In this document: one piece after another, positions 1 through 7,887 of the stretch
How the letters are laid out: each line of letters begins with the position of its first letter
How positions within the stretch are numbered: position 1 is the stretch's first letter
Assembly (NCBI GenBank): GCA_017860255.1
Contig: JAFNAR010000004.1
Location: 53,190 to 117,189 of the forward strand
DNA length: 64,000 bases
Reading direction: 5' to 3'
Source: Bacteroidota bacterium
GTDB taxonomy: Bacteria; Bacteroidota; Bacteroidia; Bacteroidales; P3
Position numbers and translations under genes: made by a program
The notes under the pieces: generated by a model
Database searches by the model: none
The model's input: the letters and a program-made list of their open reading frames with translations, nothing else
Told to the model about the DNA's origin: nothing

Positions 1-1588
1 ACTTAAGCATAGATTCATATAAATCAGGACAAGACTCTTTTAAACGCAAAATAAATGGATTTTTGGATTCAAGTTTTGCATCATAAATTGGGAAAGCCCC
101 TCTTTCCTTAGCCATTTCAACACTTGAAGTATAAGCTGAACAAGCTAATTCTTTTTGAACCTTTGTTGCAAATTCAGTGGCTTTATCTGTACCATATTGT
201 AATCCCAATGCAGCCAACATATCTCCTTCTGCAGTAATTCCAAATCCAGTTCTACGGCCTTCCAAACATTTTAGTTTAATATTTAACCAAAGATTTTTTT
301 CCACACGTTTTATTTCTTCATCTTCAGGATCTGATTCAATCTTAGCTAAAACTTTGTCAATTTTTTCAAGTTCCAAATCAATCAAATCATCCATAAGTCT
401 TTGTCCTTTGCGAGCATGTTCTCTAAACAAAGAAAAATTAAAACTAGCTTTATCAGTAAATGGATTCTCAACATATGAGTAAAGATTTATTGCCAACAAA
501 CGACAACTATCATAAGGGCAAAGAGGAATTTCCCCACAAGGATTTGTAGAAACTGTTTTAAAACCAAAATCGTTATAGCAATCAGGAACAGATTCTCTAA
601 TTATTGTATCCCAAAATAGAACTCCTGGTTCAGCACTTTGCCAAGCATTATGAATAATTTTATTCCAAAGTTTACGTGCATCAATCTCTGTTACAACTTT
701 TGGAGATTGACTATTAATAGGGAATTGTTGTTTATAAGGTTTACCAGAAGCAACACAACGCATGAATTCATCATCTATCTTAACAGAAACATTTGCTCCA
801 GTAATTTTTCCTTGTTCCATTTTTGCGTCAATGAAATCTTCAACATCAGGATGTTTAACTGAAATTGAAAGCATCAATGCTCCACGACGTCCACCTTGAG
901 CAACTTCTCGTGTTGTGTTGGAATAACGTTCCATAAATGGAACAATACCAGTTGAAGTTAAAGCAGAGTTTTTAACAGATGAAGCTTTAGGACGAATATG
1001 AGAAAGGTCATGACCAACTCCTCCTCTTCTTTTCATAAGTTGAACTTGCTCTTGGTCAACTTTTAGAATTCCTCCATAAGAATCTGAATTATCATTATTT
1101 CCAATTACAAAACAATTGGAAAGAGAAACAATTTGAAAATTATTACCTATTCCACTCATGGGACTACCTTGAGGGATAATATATTTGAATTCGTTAATAA
1201 GCTGATAAATTTCATCTTCGCTCATAGGATTTGAATACTGAGCTTCAATACGAGCAAATTCTTTAGCAAGACGTTTATGCATATCATCAGGACTTACCTC
1301 ATAAATTTCATTACCATCTCTTAAAGCATATTTATTCATCCATACATCGGCAGCCAATGAATCTCCATTAAAATATTTGGTTGAGGCATCTAAAATTTCT
1401 TCTGTCTTATAGACTTTTGGTAAGGTTTCATTCATCTTGGGTTCAATTTTAATGTTCTGATTTTTTTCTTCTTTTAGCATAGGTTTTTTATTAAGGAGCT
1501 CAGAGTTCTTCTCAGAGGTAATTTCTTCTGAGTTGCTCCCTTTCTTCTCATCGTTTTGAGGCTCAAATAAAGAAAACAAATCTTGCAT
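1..1588 (-). CDS. nrdJ: Adenosylcobalamin-dependent (class II) ribonucleotide reductase, N-terminal part
   Basis: This enzyme reduces ribonucleotides to deoxyribonucleotides with a thiyl radical made by adenosylcobalamin. The gene runs off the left edge, so only the first 529 codons are present. Seen in the translation: a Glu/Lys/Ser-rich tail (residues 1-55) with no ATP-cone domain; SLSNCFV with Cys159, which by family knowledge is one of the redox cysteines; RRGGVGHDLSHIRP; and NPCGE at 349-353, whose Cys351 is the expected radical site. These motifs fit class II better than class I NrdA. The start is the ATG at 1588 (MQDLFSLFEP). I see no cobalamin-riboswitch-like leader upstream, so B12 control at RNA level is not supported. 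No downstream partner is visible because the gene continues outside the window. Confidence 0.93.
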   Translation of the reverse strand, partial: MQDLFSLFEPQNDEKKGSNSEEITSEKNSELLNKKPMLKEEKNQNIKIEPKMNETLPKVYKTEEILDASTKYFNGDSLAADVWMNKYALRDGNEIYEVSPDDMHKRLAKEFARIEAQYSNPMSEDEIYQLINEFKYIIPQGSPMSGIGNNFQIVSLSNCFVIGNNDNSDSYGGILKVDQEQVQLMKRRGGVGHDLSHIRPKASSVKNSALTSTGIVPFMERYSNTTREVAQGGRRGALMLSISVKHPDVEDFIDAKMEQGKITGANVSVKIDDEFMRCVASGKPYKQQFPINSQSPKVVTEIDARKLWNKIIHNAWQSAEPGVLFWDTIIRESVPDCYNDFGFKTVSTNPCGEIPLCPYDSCRLLAINLYSYVENPFTDKASFNFSLFREHARKGQRLMDDLIDLELEKIDKVLAKIESDPEDEEIKRVEKNLWLNIKLKCLEGRRTGFGITAEGDMLAALGLQYGTDKATEFATKVQKELACSAYTSSVEMAKERGAFPIYDAKLESKNPFILRLKESCPDLYESMLK

Positions 1589-1852
1589 AATAATTTTGTT
1601 AAATTTAAGTTCTGCGAAATTACAAAACAATCCAATATTGTGGAGCTCAAATTTTGGATAAAAACCAAAAGTTTTCCACAGACCTTTGTTACTAAAATTC
1701 TAAATACTTTATCTTAAGAAGTAAAGGATAGGATATATAATTAAAAGATAAAAAAGAGAGAGTTAAATAAATTTTTACTTTGAAAAAGAATAATCAAAGT
1801 CTAATTTTTTGTAATAAAAGAGTTGATAATTAGAGTTAGATAAAGATTAAAT

Positions 1853-1879
1853 AATCTTATTATTTAGAATAATAAGATT
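1853..1879. terminator. Perfect 12-bp hairpin in the 1589-1918 spacer, possible terminator
   Basis: A perfect inverted repeat of 12 bp with a 3-base loop (arms 1853-1864 and 1868-1879) lies about 40 bases beyond the stop of the minus-strand lipoprotein gene and upstream of nrdJ. There is no strong T run after it on the minus strand, so termination is inferred from position and stem only. Apart from this hairpin, the 330-base spacer 1589-1918 is plain AT-rich DNA. The nearest promoter-like match for nrdJ (TAATTTCG at 1615-1622, minus strand) is one base off consensus and has no upstream box. Confidence 0.4.
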
Positions 1880-1918
1880 GGGCTAATTTTTAAGATAAAA
1901 TAAGTTAACCCTTATTGA

Positions 1919-2278
1919 TTATTGTTGAAGAAGAACTTGTTTTTCTACTGTTTCTCCAGGAATAAGTCTTACTGTAGATTTTCCATATCGAGTGTAGTTG
2001 TTTTCATCTTTTTTCTCAACATTAATATCTAATATAGCTTCATTATCAAAAGTAAAAAAAGCTTCTCCCTTACTATCTGTAATGCCTTCTGCTCTAACAC
2101 TCCCTTGTTCCTTAGAAATTACTATCTTTGCATCTGGAATTACAATTGAAGTATTAGTAACATCTTGCACTTTAACAGTTAGTCTGCATTTATTATCTTC
2201 TTTGCATCCTGAAAAGAAAGGAATTGCAAGTGCCAAGACAAGCATTAAAGAAAAAAATCTAACGATATTCTTTTTCAT
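1919..2278 (-). CDS. Small lipoprotein with one beta-sandwich-like domain, function unknown
   Basis: This is a 119-residue protein with a lipoprotein signal peptide: a hydrophobic segment after MKKNIVRFFS, then the lipobox FFSGC with Cys25, followed by charged residues. The mature part (CRLTVKVQDVTNTSIVIPDA onward, then SKGEAFFTFDNEAILDINVEK) looks like a single small carboxypeptidase-regulatory-like or Ig-like beta domain, of the kind Bacteroidetes use in envelope lipoproteins. It is probably anchored in the outer or inner membrane. It is divergent from the cyclophilin lipoprotein gene at 2341 and has its own promoter (2318-2325). I do not recognise a specific family and assign no function. 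Confidence 0.7.
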   Translation of the reverse strand: MKKNIVRFFSLMLVLALAIPFFSGCKEDNKCRLTVKVQDVTNTSIVIPDAKIVISKEQGSVRAEGITDSKGEAFFTFDNEAILDINVEKKDENNYTRYGKSTVRLIPGETVEKQVLLQQ

Positions 2279-2317
2279 AAGGCTGAAATTTTGTAATATT
2301 GCGGTTTAATTAAAGTG

Positions 2318-2325
2318 CAAATCTA
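2318..2325 (-). promoter_or_regulatory. Bacteroidetes -7 element TAGATTTG for the 1919-2278 lipoprotein
   Basis: On the minus strand TAGATTTG matches the Bacteroidetes TAnnTTTG box. A TTTTG lies about 22 bases further upstream, slightly beyond the preferred 19-20 bases. The box sits 40 bases ahead of the start codon. Confidence 0.5.
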
Positions 2326-2340
2326 AGAAAAATAATTAAT

Positions 2341-3075
2341 ATGAATGCAAAATATTTATCAATTTTAGTCCTTTTTGCTGGACTTTTTACTTTTGGTTGT
2401 GCAAATAAATCAACTCAAAAGGAAACTAAACAAGCAGAAAACATAAGCGAAGAAACACAAAAACAAACAAAAAAAGAGAAACAAACTATGATATTAATTA
2501 GTACATCAATGGGAGATATGAAGGCTGTTTTGTATAACGAAACACCTGCACATAGAGATAATTTCATTAAGCTTGCAAAGGAAGGATATTTCAATGGATT
2601 GCTTTTTCATAGAGTAATTGACGGTTTTATGGTTCAAGGAGGAGATCCTGATTCAAGGAATGCTCCTAAGGGGAAACAATTGGGACAAGGTGGTCCAAGC
2701 TATACTATTCCTGCTGAATTTAACCCAAATCTTATTCACAAGAAAGGAGCTTTGGCTGCAGCAAGAATGGGAGATAATGTAAATCCACAAAAGGCCTCTT
2801 CAGGTTCACAGTTCTATATTGCACAAGGGAAAACTTATTCTGCAGCTGAACTACAGAATATGGAAATGAGAATGGGTAAGAAACTTAACCAAACTCAAAG
2901 AGATGCTTATATGACTAAGGGTGGTGTTCCTTTCTTGGACTTTGAATATACTGTCTTTGGAGAAGTTATTGAAGGGCTTGAGGTTATTGACAAGATAGCA
3001 AAGGCTCAAAAAGATAGATTTGACCGTCCTTTGGAGGATGTTAAGATGAATGTTACTATAATAGAAGAAAAATAA
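2341..3075 (+). CDS. Cyclophilin-type peptidyl-prolyl cis-trans isomerase, lipoprotein
   Basis: This is a 244-residue lipoprotein that interconverts cis and trans X-Pro bonds to assist folding, probably in the periplasm. The signal peptide ends in the lipobox FTFGC (Cys20). A Gln/Glu/Lys/Thr-rich linker to about residue 48 follows, then a full cyclophilin domain (about 50-244). Recognisable parts are NFIKLAKEGYFNGLLFHRVI with the catalytic Arg of FHR, GFMVQGGDP, and SGSQFYIAQ. An insert of about 35 residues rich in Met, Lys and Gln (YSAAELQNMEMRMGKKLNQT) follows the SQFYIA strand; similar inserts occur in Bacteroidetes cyclophilins. pheS begins 8 bases after the stop, so the two are probably co-transcribed. 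Confidence 0.9.
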   Translation: MNAKYLSILVLFAGLFTFGCANKSTQKETKQAENISEETQKQTKKEKQTMILISTSMGDMKAVLYNETPAHRDNFIKLAKEGYFNGLLFHRVIDGFMVQGGDPDSRNAPKGKQLGQGGPSYTIPAEFNPNLIHKKGALAAARMGDNVNPQKASSGSQFYIAQGKTYSAAELQNMEMRMGKKLNQTQRDAYMTKGGVPFLDFEYTVFGEVIEGLEVIDKIAKAQKDRFDRPLEDVKMNVTIIEEK

Positions 3076-3083
3076 TATATTAG

Positions 3084-4115
3084 ATGAAAGAAAGATTGTT
3101 AGAGGAGATAAGGAAAGTAGGGGATTTGGTTGCATCGGATTTAGCTGGTGTTGAAAATATAAGAATTGCCTACTTGGGAAAGAAAGGTTTACTTAATGAT
3201 TTGTTTGCAGAATTTAAAACAGTACCAGGAGAAAGCAAAAAAGAAATAGGTTTGCTCTTGAATGACTTAAAGAATAATGTACAATCAAAGATAGAAGCCC
3301 TAAAGGAAGGACTTGAAGGCTCTGTAGTGGAGGCTTCTGTTAAAGATGACCTTACCAAACCTTCATCTCTTTTGGAATTAGGCTCAAGACATCCTCTCTC
3401 TGTTGTAAGAAATGAAATCATTGAGATATTTTCTCGAATTGGCTTCACAGTGCAAGAGGGTCCAGAAATAGAAGACGATTGGCATGTTTTTTCAGCACTA
3501 AACTTCCCTCCAGAACATCCAGCAAGGGATATGCAAGACACATTCTTTGTTGAAACAAGAGAGGACGGAAACAATGCTGTTTTAAGAACCCACTCATCAA
3601 GTATTCAGGTAAGAACAATGGAAAGGGAGAAACCACCAATTAGAATAATTGCTCCTGGAAGAGTGTTCCGTAACGAAGCAATATCTGCAAGAGCACACTG
3701 CATATTCCACCAGGTAGAAGGACTTTACATAGACAAAGGTGTATCGTTTGCAGACCTTAAACAAAACCTATTATACTTTGCTAAAGAAATGTTTGGTGAA
3801 AGCACACAGATAAGACTTCGCCCTTCTTATTTCCCATTCACTGAACCATCAGCAGAAATGGATATCTCATGTAATTTATGTGGAGGTAAAGGATGTAATA
3901 TCTGTAAAGGAACAGGATGGCTTGAAATTATGGGATGCGGAATGGTTGATCCAAATGTTTTGGAGGCTTCTAACATAGACTCAAAGGTATATTCAGGGTT
4001 TGCATTTGGAATGGGAATAGAAAGAATTGCCATGTTGAAATACCAGGTCAAAGACTTAAGACTTTATTTCGAAAACGACCTACGTTTTCTTGAACAGTTC
4101 TCATCTGCATACTAA
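3084..4115 (+). CDS. pheS: Phenylalanine--tRNA ligase alpha subunit
   Basis: This is the catalytic alpha subunit of the cytoplasmic alpha2beta2 phenylalanyl-tRNA synthetase, which charges tRNA-Phe. The 343 residues are the usual length. The N-terminal ~90 residues form the tRNA-binding coiled coil (IRIAYLGKKGLLNDLFAEFK region). Class II synthetase motif 1 begins near HPLSVVRNEI, motif 2 includes LRTHSSSIQVRTM and RVFRNEAISARAHCIFHQVE, and motif 3 is GMGIERIAMLKY at the C-terminus. The Cys pairs CNLCGGKGCNICKGTGW are typical of bacterial PheS. The beta subunit gene pheT is not adjacent: the next gene is folB, 57 bases away. In Bacteroidetes the two subunits are often unlinked. Confidence 0.97.
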   Translation: MKERLLEEIRKVGDLVASDLAGVENIRIAYLGKKGLLNDLFAEFKTVPGESKKEIGLLLNDLKNNVQSKIEALKEGLEGSVVEASVKDDLTKPSSLLELGSRHPLSVVRNEIIEIFSRIGFTVQEGPEIEDDWHVFSALNFPPEHPARDMQDTFFVETREDGNNAVLRTHSSSIQVRTMEREKPPIRIIAPGRVFRNEAISARAHCIFHQVEGLYIDKGVSFADLKQNLLYFAKEMFGESTQIRLRPSYFPFTEPSAEMDISCNLCGGKGCNICKGTGWLEIMGCGMVDPNVLEASNIDSKVYSGFAFGMGIERIAMLKYQVKDLRLYFENDLRFLEQFSSAY

Positions 4116-4172
4116 TTCTTACAATAATATAACTAAGTCCTATTATTATTAAACTTTGAAAAATAACACTTA

Positions 4173-4529
4173 ATGGCTATAGTAGAGTTAGAAAACATGA
4201 GCTTCTATGCTTTTCATGGATGCTTTGAACAAGAACAGATAATTGGAACACATTTTAGAGTTGATTTGGTGTTTGAATACAATTCCTCAGTGGTAGAGGA
4301 AAACGATTGCATACAAGATGCCGTTAACTACTTAAGCGTATATCAAACCATAAAGGAATTATTCAAAACCCCATCGCATTTATTGGAAAGTATAACTCGA
4401 AAGATATTAGATACATTAATGCAAGAGTACCCTCAAATGGAATATTGCAAGGTTAAGGTAACAAAACTCAATCCCCCTTTGGGAGGAAAGCTTTATGGAG
4501 TAAGCGTAACCTTAGATAAAAAAAGATAG
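4173..4529 (+). CDS. folB: Dihydroneopterin aldolase
   Basis: This enzyme cleaves 7,8-dihydroneopterin to 6-hydroxymethyl-7,8-dihydropterin in folate synthesis. The 118 residues match the family length. Seen: the substrate-binding segment FYAFHGCFEQEQIIG with the conserved Glu near residue 19-21, the DAVNYLSVYQTIKE helix, and KLNPPLGG with the conserved catalytic Lys. It follows pheS on the same strand and ends 57 bases before the convergent galE stop, with a shared terminator between them. No other folate gene is in the window. Confidence 0.93.
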   Translation: MAIVELENMSFYAFHGCFEQEQIIGTHFRVDLVFEYNSSVVEENDCIQDAVNYLSVYQTIKELFKTPSHLLESITRKILDTLMQEYPQMEYCKVKVTKLNPPLGGKLYGVSVTLDKKR

Positions 4530-4557
4530 GAAGGAGTTTAACTATAATGAAACAAAG

Positions 4558-4596
4558 TAAGAGCAGATTTTTATTTAGTCTGCTCTTATTTTTTTG
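4558..4596 (+). terminator. Intrinsic terminator between convergent folB and galE
   Basis: The arms 4558-4567 (TAAGAGCAGA) and 4579-4588 (TCTGCTCTTA) form a perfect 10-bp stem, followed by seven T residues on the plus strand. The right arm contains the galE stop codon. It terminates folB and may also act on galE read-through. Confidence 0.85.
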
Positions 4597-5617
4597 CCAG
4601 TTCTTTTTCCCAAAGCCAAGCGCTGTAAGTCATTTGGTCAAGCGTACGCTTAGCAACCCAACCAAGCTCTTCTTTAGCCAAAGTTGTGTCAGCCCAAATC
4701 TGAATTACATCACCATCACGTCTTGGTCCAATAACATAAGGGAGCTTTTCACCTGTTGTTCTCTCAAAGCTTTTGATAACATCCAGAACAGAAAATCCAT
4801 TTCCCGTTCCTATATTGAAATGTTCCAAAGCCTGCCTGTTCTTACCCTCAAACATACGGTCAAGAGATACCACATGAGCTTCAGCCAAGTCCATTACATG
4901 AATATAATCCCTGATGCAAGTGCCGTCAGGGGTAGGGTAATCGTTGCCAAATACTGTTAGCTCTTTGCGTTTTCCTATTGCAGTTTGAGTAATGAAAGGC
5001 ATAAGGTTATTAGGTACACCATTAGGTAATTCCCCTATCTTTGCACTTTCATGAGCCCCAATTGGATTGAAATATCTCAAGGCAATGGCATTAATAGGCT
5101 TTACCTGAGTGGTAAAATGCAGAATGTCCTCAGCCATTTGCTTTGTGTTTCCATAAGGAGATTGAGCAAACTTGGTAGGAGTGGTTTCCTTAATGGGAAG
5201 GGAGTCAGGCTCGCCATAAACAGTGCAAGATGAAGAATGAACAATATGCTTTACACCATATTTATCCATACAATCAAGCATATTTAATAGAATGCCAATA
5301 TTGTTTTTGTAATACTCAATGGGTTTAAGGCAACTTTCACCAACAGCCTTGTAAGCTGCAAAGTTAATAATCCCTTCTATATCATTGTTAGACTTAAACA
5401 GAGCATCACACTCATCCATTTTGCTAAGGTCAGCCTTAATGAAATCGGGTTTAATCCCTGTTATGCTTTCAATTCTTTGGATTGAATCGATGGTAGAGTT
5501 TGATAGATTATCAGCAATCAAAACTCTGTATCCTTTTTTCTGAAGGGCAACTGTTGTGTGAGTGCCTATAAAGCCAGTCCCACCTGTTACCAGTATCTTT
5601 ATATTATTATTTGCCAT
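4586..5617 (-). CDS. galE: UDP-glucose 4-epimerase
   Basis: This enzyme interconverts UDP-glucose and UDP-galactose (or the N-acetyl forms) for envelope glycan synthesis or galactose use. The 343 residues are a standard extended short-chain dehydrogenase: the NAD-binding motif GGTGFIGTHT at 12-21, HIVHSSSCTVYG with the catalytic Ser/Thr, and YGNTKQMAED with the YxxxK pair. Further family segments are LRYFNPIGAH, DGTCIRDYIHVMDLA and HFNIGTGNGFSVLDVI. Its first codons overlap the end of the aminotransferase gene at 5607 by 11 bases, so the two are translationally coupled. This suggests both act in making one nucleotide-sugar-derived glycan. Confidence 0.95.
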   Translation of the reverse strand: MANNNIKILVTGGTGFIGTHTTVALQKKGYRVLIADNLSNSTIDSIQRIESITGIKPDFIKADLSKMDECDALFKSNNDIEGIINFAAYKAVGESCLKPIEYYKNNIGILLNMLDCMDKYGVKHIVHSSSCTVYGEPDSLPIKETTPTKFAQSPYGNTKQMAEDILHFTTQVKPINAIALRYFNPIGAHESAKIGELPNGVPNNLMPFITQTAIGKRKELTVFGNDYPTPDGTCIRDYIHVMDLAEAHVVSLDRMFEGKNRQALEHFNIGTGNGFSVLDVIKSFERTTGEKLPYVIGPRRDGDVIQIWADTTLAKEELGWVAKRTLDQMTYSAWLWEKELAKK

Positions 5618-6749
5618 AAAAACTCATGACTTTACTGATTATAAACGCAATTGTGCTAAGGTCAAGCTCAGTATGCATTGGAAGAGAAAGAACTTCATCA
5701 GAAAGTTTATCCGCAACACTCATATCCCCACTCTGATGAGCAATCTGAAGGAAAGCCTCTTGTTTGTGAAGTGGTATTGGATAATAAACCATTGCTGGTA
5801 TACCATGCTTAGCCAAAAACTCCTTCAACTCATCCCTCTTTCCATCCAAAACCTTCAAAGTGTATTGATGATAAACATGGGTTGAATAGGTGGTTTCCTT
5901 TGGTGTGATTATCCCAGATATATTCTTAAAAGCATAGGAGTATCTCTGAGCAGCCTCATATCTTAACTTGCAATAAGAGTTCAAATGCTTAAGTTTTACA
6001 TTCAAAATGGCAGCTTGAACAGTGTCCAAACGAGAATTAACTCCCAAAACCTCATGATGATATTTCACTGTTGAACCATGATTGCATATCATCTTAATTC
6101 TTTTAGCCAAGGTTTCATCGTTTGTAAACAAAGCTCCACCGTCACCATAGCAACCCAAATTCTTGGAAGGGAAAAAAGAAGTACAGCCAATGTGACCTAT
6201 AGTACCAAGCTTCTGTCTCTTACCACTGTCAAAGATATAATCAGCACCAAGAGCCTGAGCATTATCTTCAACAACATAAAGGTCGTATTTCTTAGCCAAA
6301 AGCATAATTTGCTCCATTGGAGCTCCCTGACCAAAAAGATGAACTGGAATAATGGCTTTCGTATTTACAGTAATAGCTTGCTCAATGTTTTTGGCAGTAA
6401 CGTTAAAGTTGTCGTAATCAACATCCACCATAACAGGACGCAATCCCAACAAACCAATAACCTCTGCTGAAGCAATAAAAGTAAAGGCAGGAACAATAAT
6501 CTCATCCCCAGCCTTAAGATTCAAAGCCATAAGAGCAACTTGAAGAGCATCAGTCCCATTGGCACAAGGCAACACGTACTTAACTCCCAAATAAGTCTTT
6601 AGATTTTCAGAAAAAGTCTCAACTTGCTTACCATTAATAAAAGCACTATTATCAATAACCTCATTAATAGCAGAGTCAATCTCGGTTTTAATCCTCAAAT
6701 ATTGACCCTTTAAATCCACCATTTCAATTTTCTTCATCTTCTTTTCCAT
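5607..6749 (-). CDS. DegT/DnrJ/EryC1/StrS-family PLP-dependent sugar aminotransferase
   Basis: This enzyme transfers an amino group to a nucleotide-linked keto-sugar. Starting from the ATG at 6749 the protein has 380 residues. It shows the family's PLP-lysine segment SFFPSKNLGCYGDGGA, the cofactor-binding VEDNAQALGA (Asp and Gln), LPCANGTDALQVAL near the N-terminus, and the NSRLDTVQAAIL segment. A TTG at 6776 would extend it by nine residues, but the strong promoter at 6763-6793 lies across those codons, so 6749 is chosen; 6737 (MKKIEMVDLK) is also possible. It overlaps galE by 11 bases. Which sugar it acts on cannot be told from the sequence. Confidence 0.9.
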   Translation of the reverse strand: MEKKMKKIEMVDLKGQYLRIKTEIDSAINEVIDNSAFINGKQVETFSENLKTYLGVKYVLPCANGTDALQVALMALNLKAGDEIIVPAFTFIASAEVIGLLGLRPVMVDVDYDNFNVTAKNIEQAITVNTKAIIPVHLFGQGAPMEQIMLLAKKYDLYVVEDNAQALGADYIFDSGKRQKLGTIGHIGCTSFFPSKNLGCYGDGGALFTNDETLAKRIKMICNHGSTVKYHHEVLGVNSRLDTVQAAILNVKLKHLNSYCKLRYEAAQRYSYAFKNISGIITPKETTYSTHVYHQYTLKVLDGKRDELKEFLAKHGIPAMVYYPIPLHKQEAFLQIAHQSGDMSVADKLSDEVLSLPMHTELDLSTIAFIISKVMSFYGK

Positions 6750-6762
6750 AATTTTAGAGTTG

Positions 6763-6793
6763 CAAAGATAAAACAAAAACTCTTTCCGACAAA
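6763..6793 (-). promoter_or_regulatory. Consensus Bacteroidetes promoter for the aminotransferase-galE operon
   Basis: On the minus strand TTTG (6790-6793), 19 bases, then TATCTTTG (6763-6770) match the consensus exactly. Initiation would fall a few bases upstream of the ATG at 6749, so the leader is very short. The -33 box lies in the loop of the terminator at 6776-6809. Confidence 0.8.
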
Positions 6794-6809
6794 AATCAGA
6801 AAGAGTTTT
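6776..6809 (-). terminator. Intrinsic terminator of the HU-like gene, overlapping the next promoter
   Basis: Perfect 11-bp arms (6776-6786 and 6799-6809) with a 12-base loop end in a T-rich stretch on the minus strand, 25 bases after the HU-like stop codon. The loop holds the TTTG box of the downstream promoter. Confidence 0.8.
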
Positions 6810-6833
6810 AGGACAATTAAATTTAGTTTACCG

Positions 6834-7271
6834 TTAAGGATTTACTGGATCAGTGCTAACTGTCTTTTCCTGATGACCTTGAGGGGTAACATCCACAAAC
6901 ATCATCTGATTGTTACCTTTTTGATAAACTTTTTGAGAACTCTTGGAAGGATAGAAACGTACATTAACTTTGATTACGTTATCTGTAGACACTTCTTCCA
7001 ATGTTTCGGATGTTTTCACCTGAAGTTGAACCTGGAACAGACCAAATTCAGTTTCCACACTCCTGCCATTAGCAAAAGCCTGAGCCATTTCCATACCCAT
7101 GTTTTTGATAACATTGGCAACATCACCTTCACTAAGGGAACTCCTGTCAGCAATGCGTTCTTCCAGTTCTTTTTGACGCATATTTGGCTGGCGAACCAAA
7201 GCAGGCATGTACTTTTGTCCTGGATTTGCACCAGTCATAATCTTCTTAATAATTTTTGAAAGCCACAGCAT
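6834..7271 (-). CDS. HU/IHF-family DNA-binding protein (Bacteroidetes HU-like)
   Basis: This 145-residue protein belongs to the divergent HU-like family common in Bacteroidetes. After a basic N-terminal segment (MLWLSKIIKKIM, GQKYMPALVRQPNMRQKELE) comes the HU helix pair (ADRSSLSEGDVANVIKNMGM). The beta-arm part follows (VETEFGLFQVQLQVKTSETL and KVNVRFYPSKSS), with a disordered Gln/Thr-rich tail. It probably binds and bends DNA or acts as a nucleoid protein. It is monocistronic, with its own consensus promoter (7333-7363) and terminator (6776-6809). Confidence 0.8.
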   Translation of the reverse strand: MLWLSKIIKKIMTGANPGQKYMPALVRQPNMRQKELEERIADRSSLSEGDVANVIKNMGMEMAQAFANGRSVETEFGLFQVQLQVKTSETLEEVSTDNVIKVNVRFYPSKSSQKVYQKGNNQMMFVDVTPQGHQEKTVSTDPVNP

Positions 7272-7332
7272 AATACATTGGTTTAGGTTAATAATTTAAT
7301 TAGTTAGTGTTTATTAGTAATAAAGCACGCTG

Positions 7333-7363
7333 CAAAAGTATAGTAATAAAATTTAAAAACAAA
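7333..7363 (-). promoter_or_regulatory. Consensus Bacteroidetes promoter for the HU-like gene
   Basis: On the minus strand TTTG (7360-7363), 19 bases, then TACTTTTG (7333-7340) match the consensus exactly. The leader to the ATG at 7271 is about 55 bases. Confidence 0.8.
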
Positions 7364-7390
7364 ATTATTTTGCTGAAAATTTATAAAAAA

Positions 7391-7538
7391 GAGTTTAAAG
7401 GTCATAAGGAGCTTAGGAACAATAGTGAACATAAGGACTTTAAAGTTTAGGGTTTAATGTTTAAGGTTTAAATGAAGTTTGATTATCATATAACTGCTTT
7501 TCCTTAAAGTCCCTAAGCTCCTTAAGGTCTTTAAACTC
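7391..7538. repeat. Long imperfect inverted repeat with 7-bp tandem units in its loop
   Basis: Arms 7391-7417 and 7512-7538 are complementary at 24 of 27 positions. A second, shorter pairing (7435-7445 with 7503-7512) lies inside. The loop contains four tandem 7-base units of the form GTTTAnn (7445-7472). No open reading frame covers it. It could be a large RNA hairpin, a relic of a small transposable element, or an intergenic repeat of this genome. The rest of the 616-base spacer 7272-7887 holds the HU-like promoter, the short palindromes listed next, and a pyrimidine-rich tract at 7855-7890. Confidence 0.6.
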
Positions 7539-7551
7539 CTTTTGAACAAAA

Positions 7552-7825
7552 TTAGACGGCGTCTGAGCATCTTCAGACAGCACCCTACCTTTTTTAGACG
7601 GCGTCTGAGCTTTTTTAGACGGCGTCTAAATAAGACAGGATTCTATCTAAAAAAGCTGGGACTCCGTCTAATTTTTATACCCCTTACTCTAAGGGTAATC
7701 AAATAAAAACCAATAATATGCAGACGATGAATGATGACAATCAACCACCCTGAAACATCAAAAAAATACTTCCAACGCTGTAAAATGCGTTTTTAGACGG
7801 CGTTAAAATAAAATTAGACGGCGTT
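7552..7825. repeat. Cluster of five short TTAGACGGCGT(CTAA) palindromic elements
   Basis: Copies start at 7552, 7594, 7615, 7793 and 7814. The copy at 7615-7629 is a 15-base palindrome around one central base (TTAGACG, G, CGTCTAA). The copies at 7552 and 7594 end CGTCTGA, and the last two are half-sites ending CGTTAAA. A decayed copy (CTCCGTCTAA) ends at 7671. They are much richer in CG dinucleotides than the surrounding DNA. Function unknown; a protein-binding site or a small dispersed repeat are both possible. Confidence 0.65.
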
Positions 7826-7887
7826 AAAATAAATTCCCCTTACCCTCAAATTCCAACTACTCACTTTTACCTTTTACCTCTTACCTT

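Noticed and set aside
1589..1918. A cobalamin riboswitch in front of the B12-dependent reductase
   Set aside because: No B12-box-like sequence or suitable folded leader is visible in the spacer.
4547..4960. A 137-codon open frame opposite galE
   Set aside because: It lies wholly antisense to a well-supported galE with no domain of its own.
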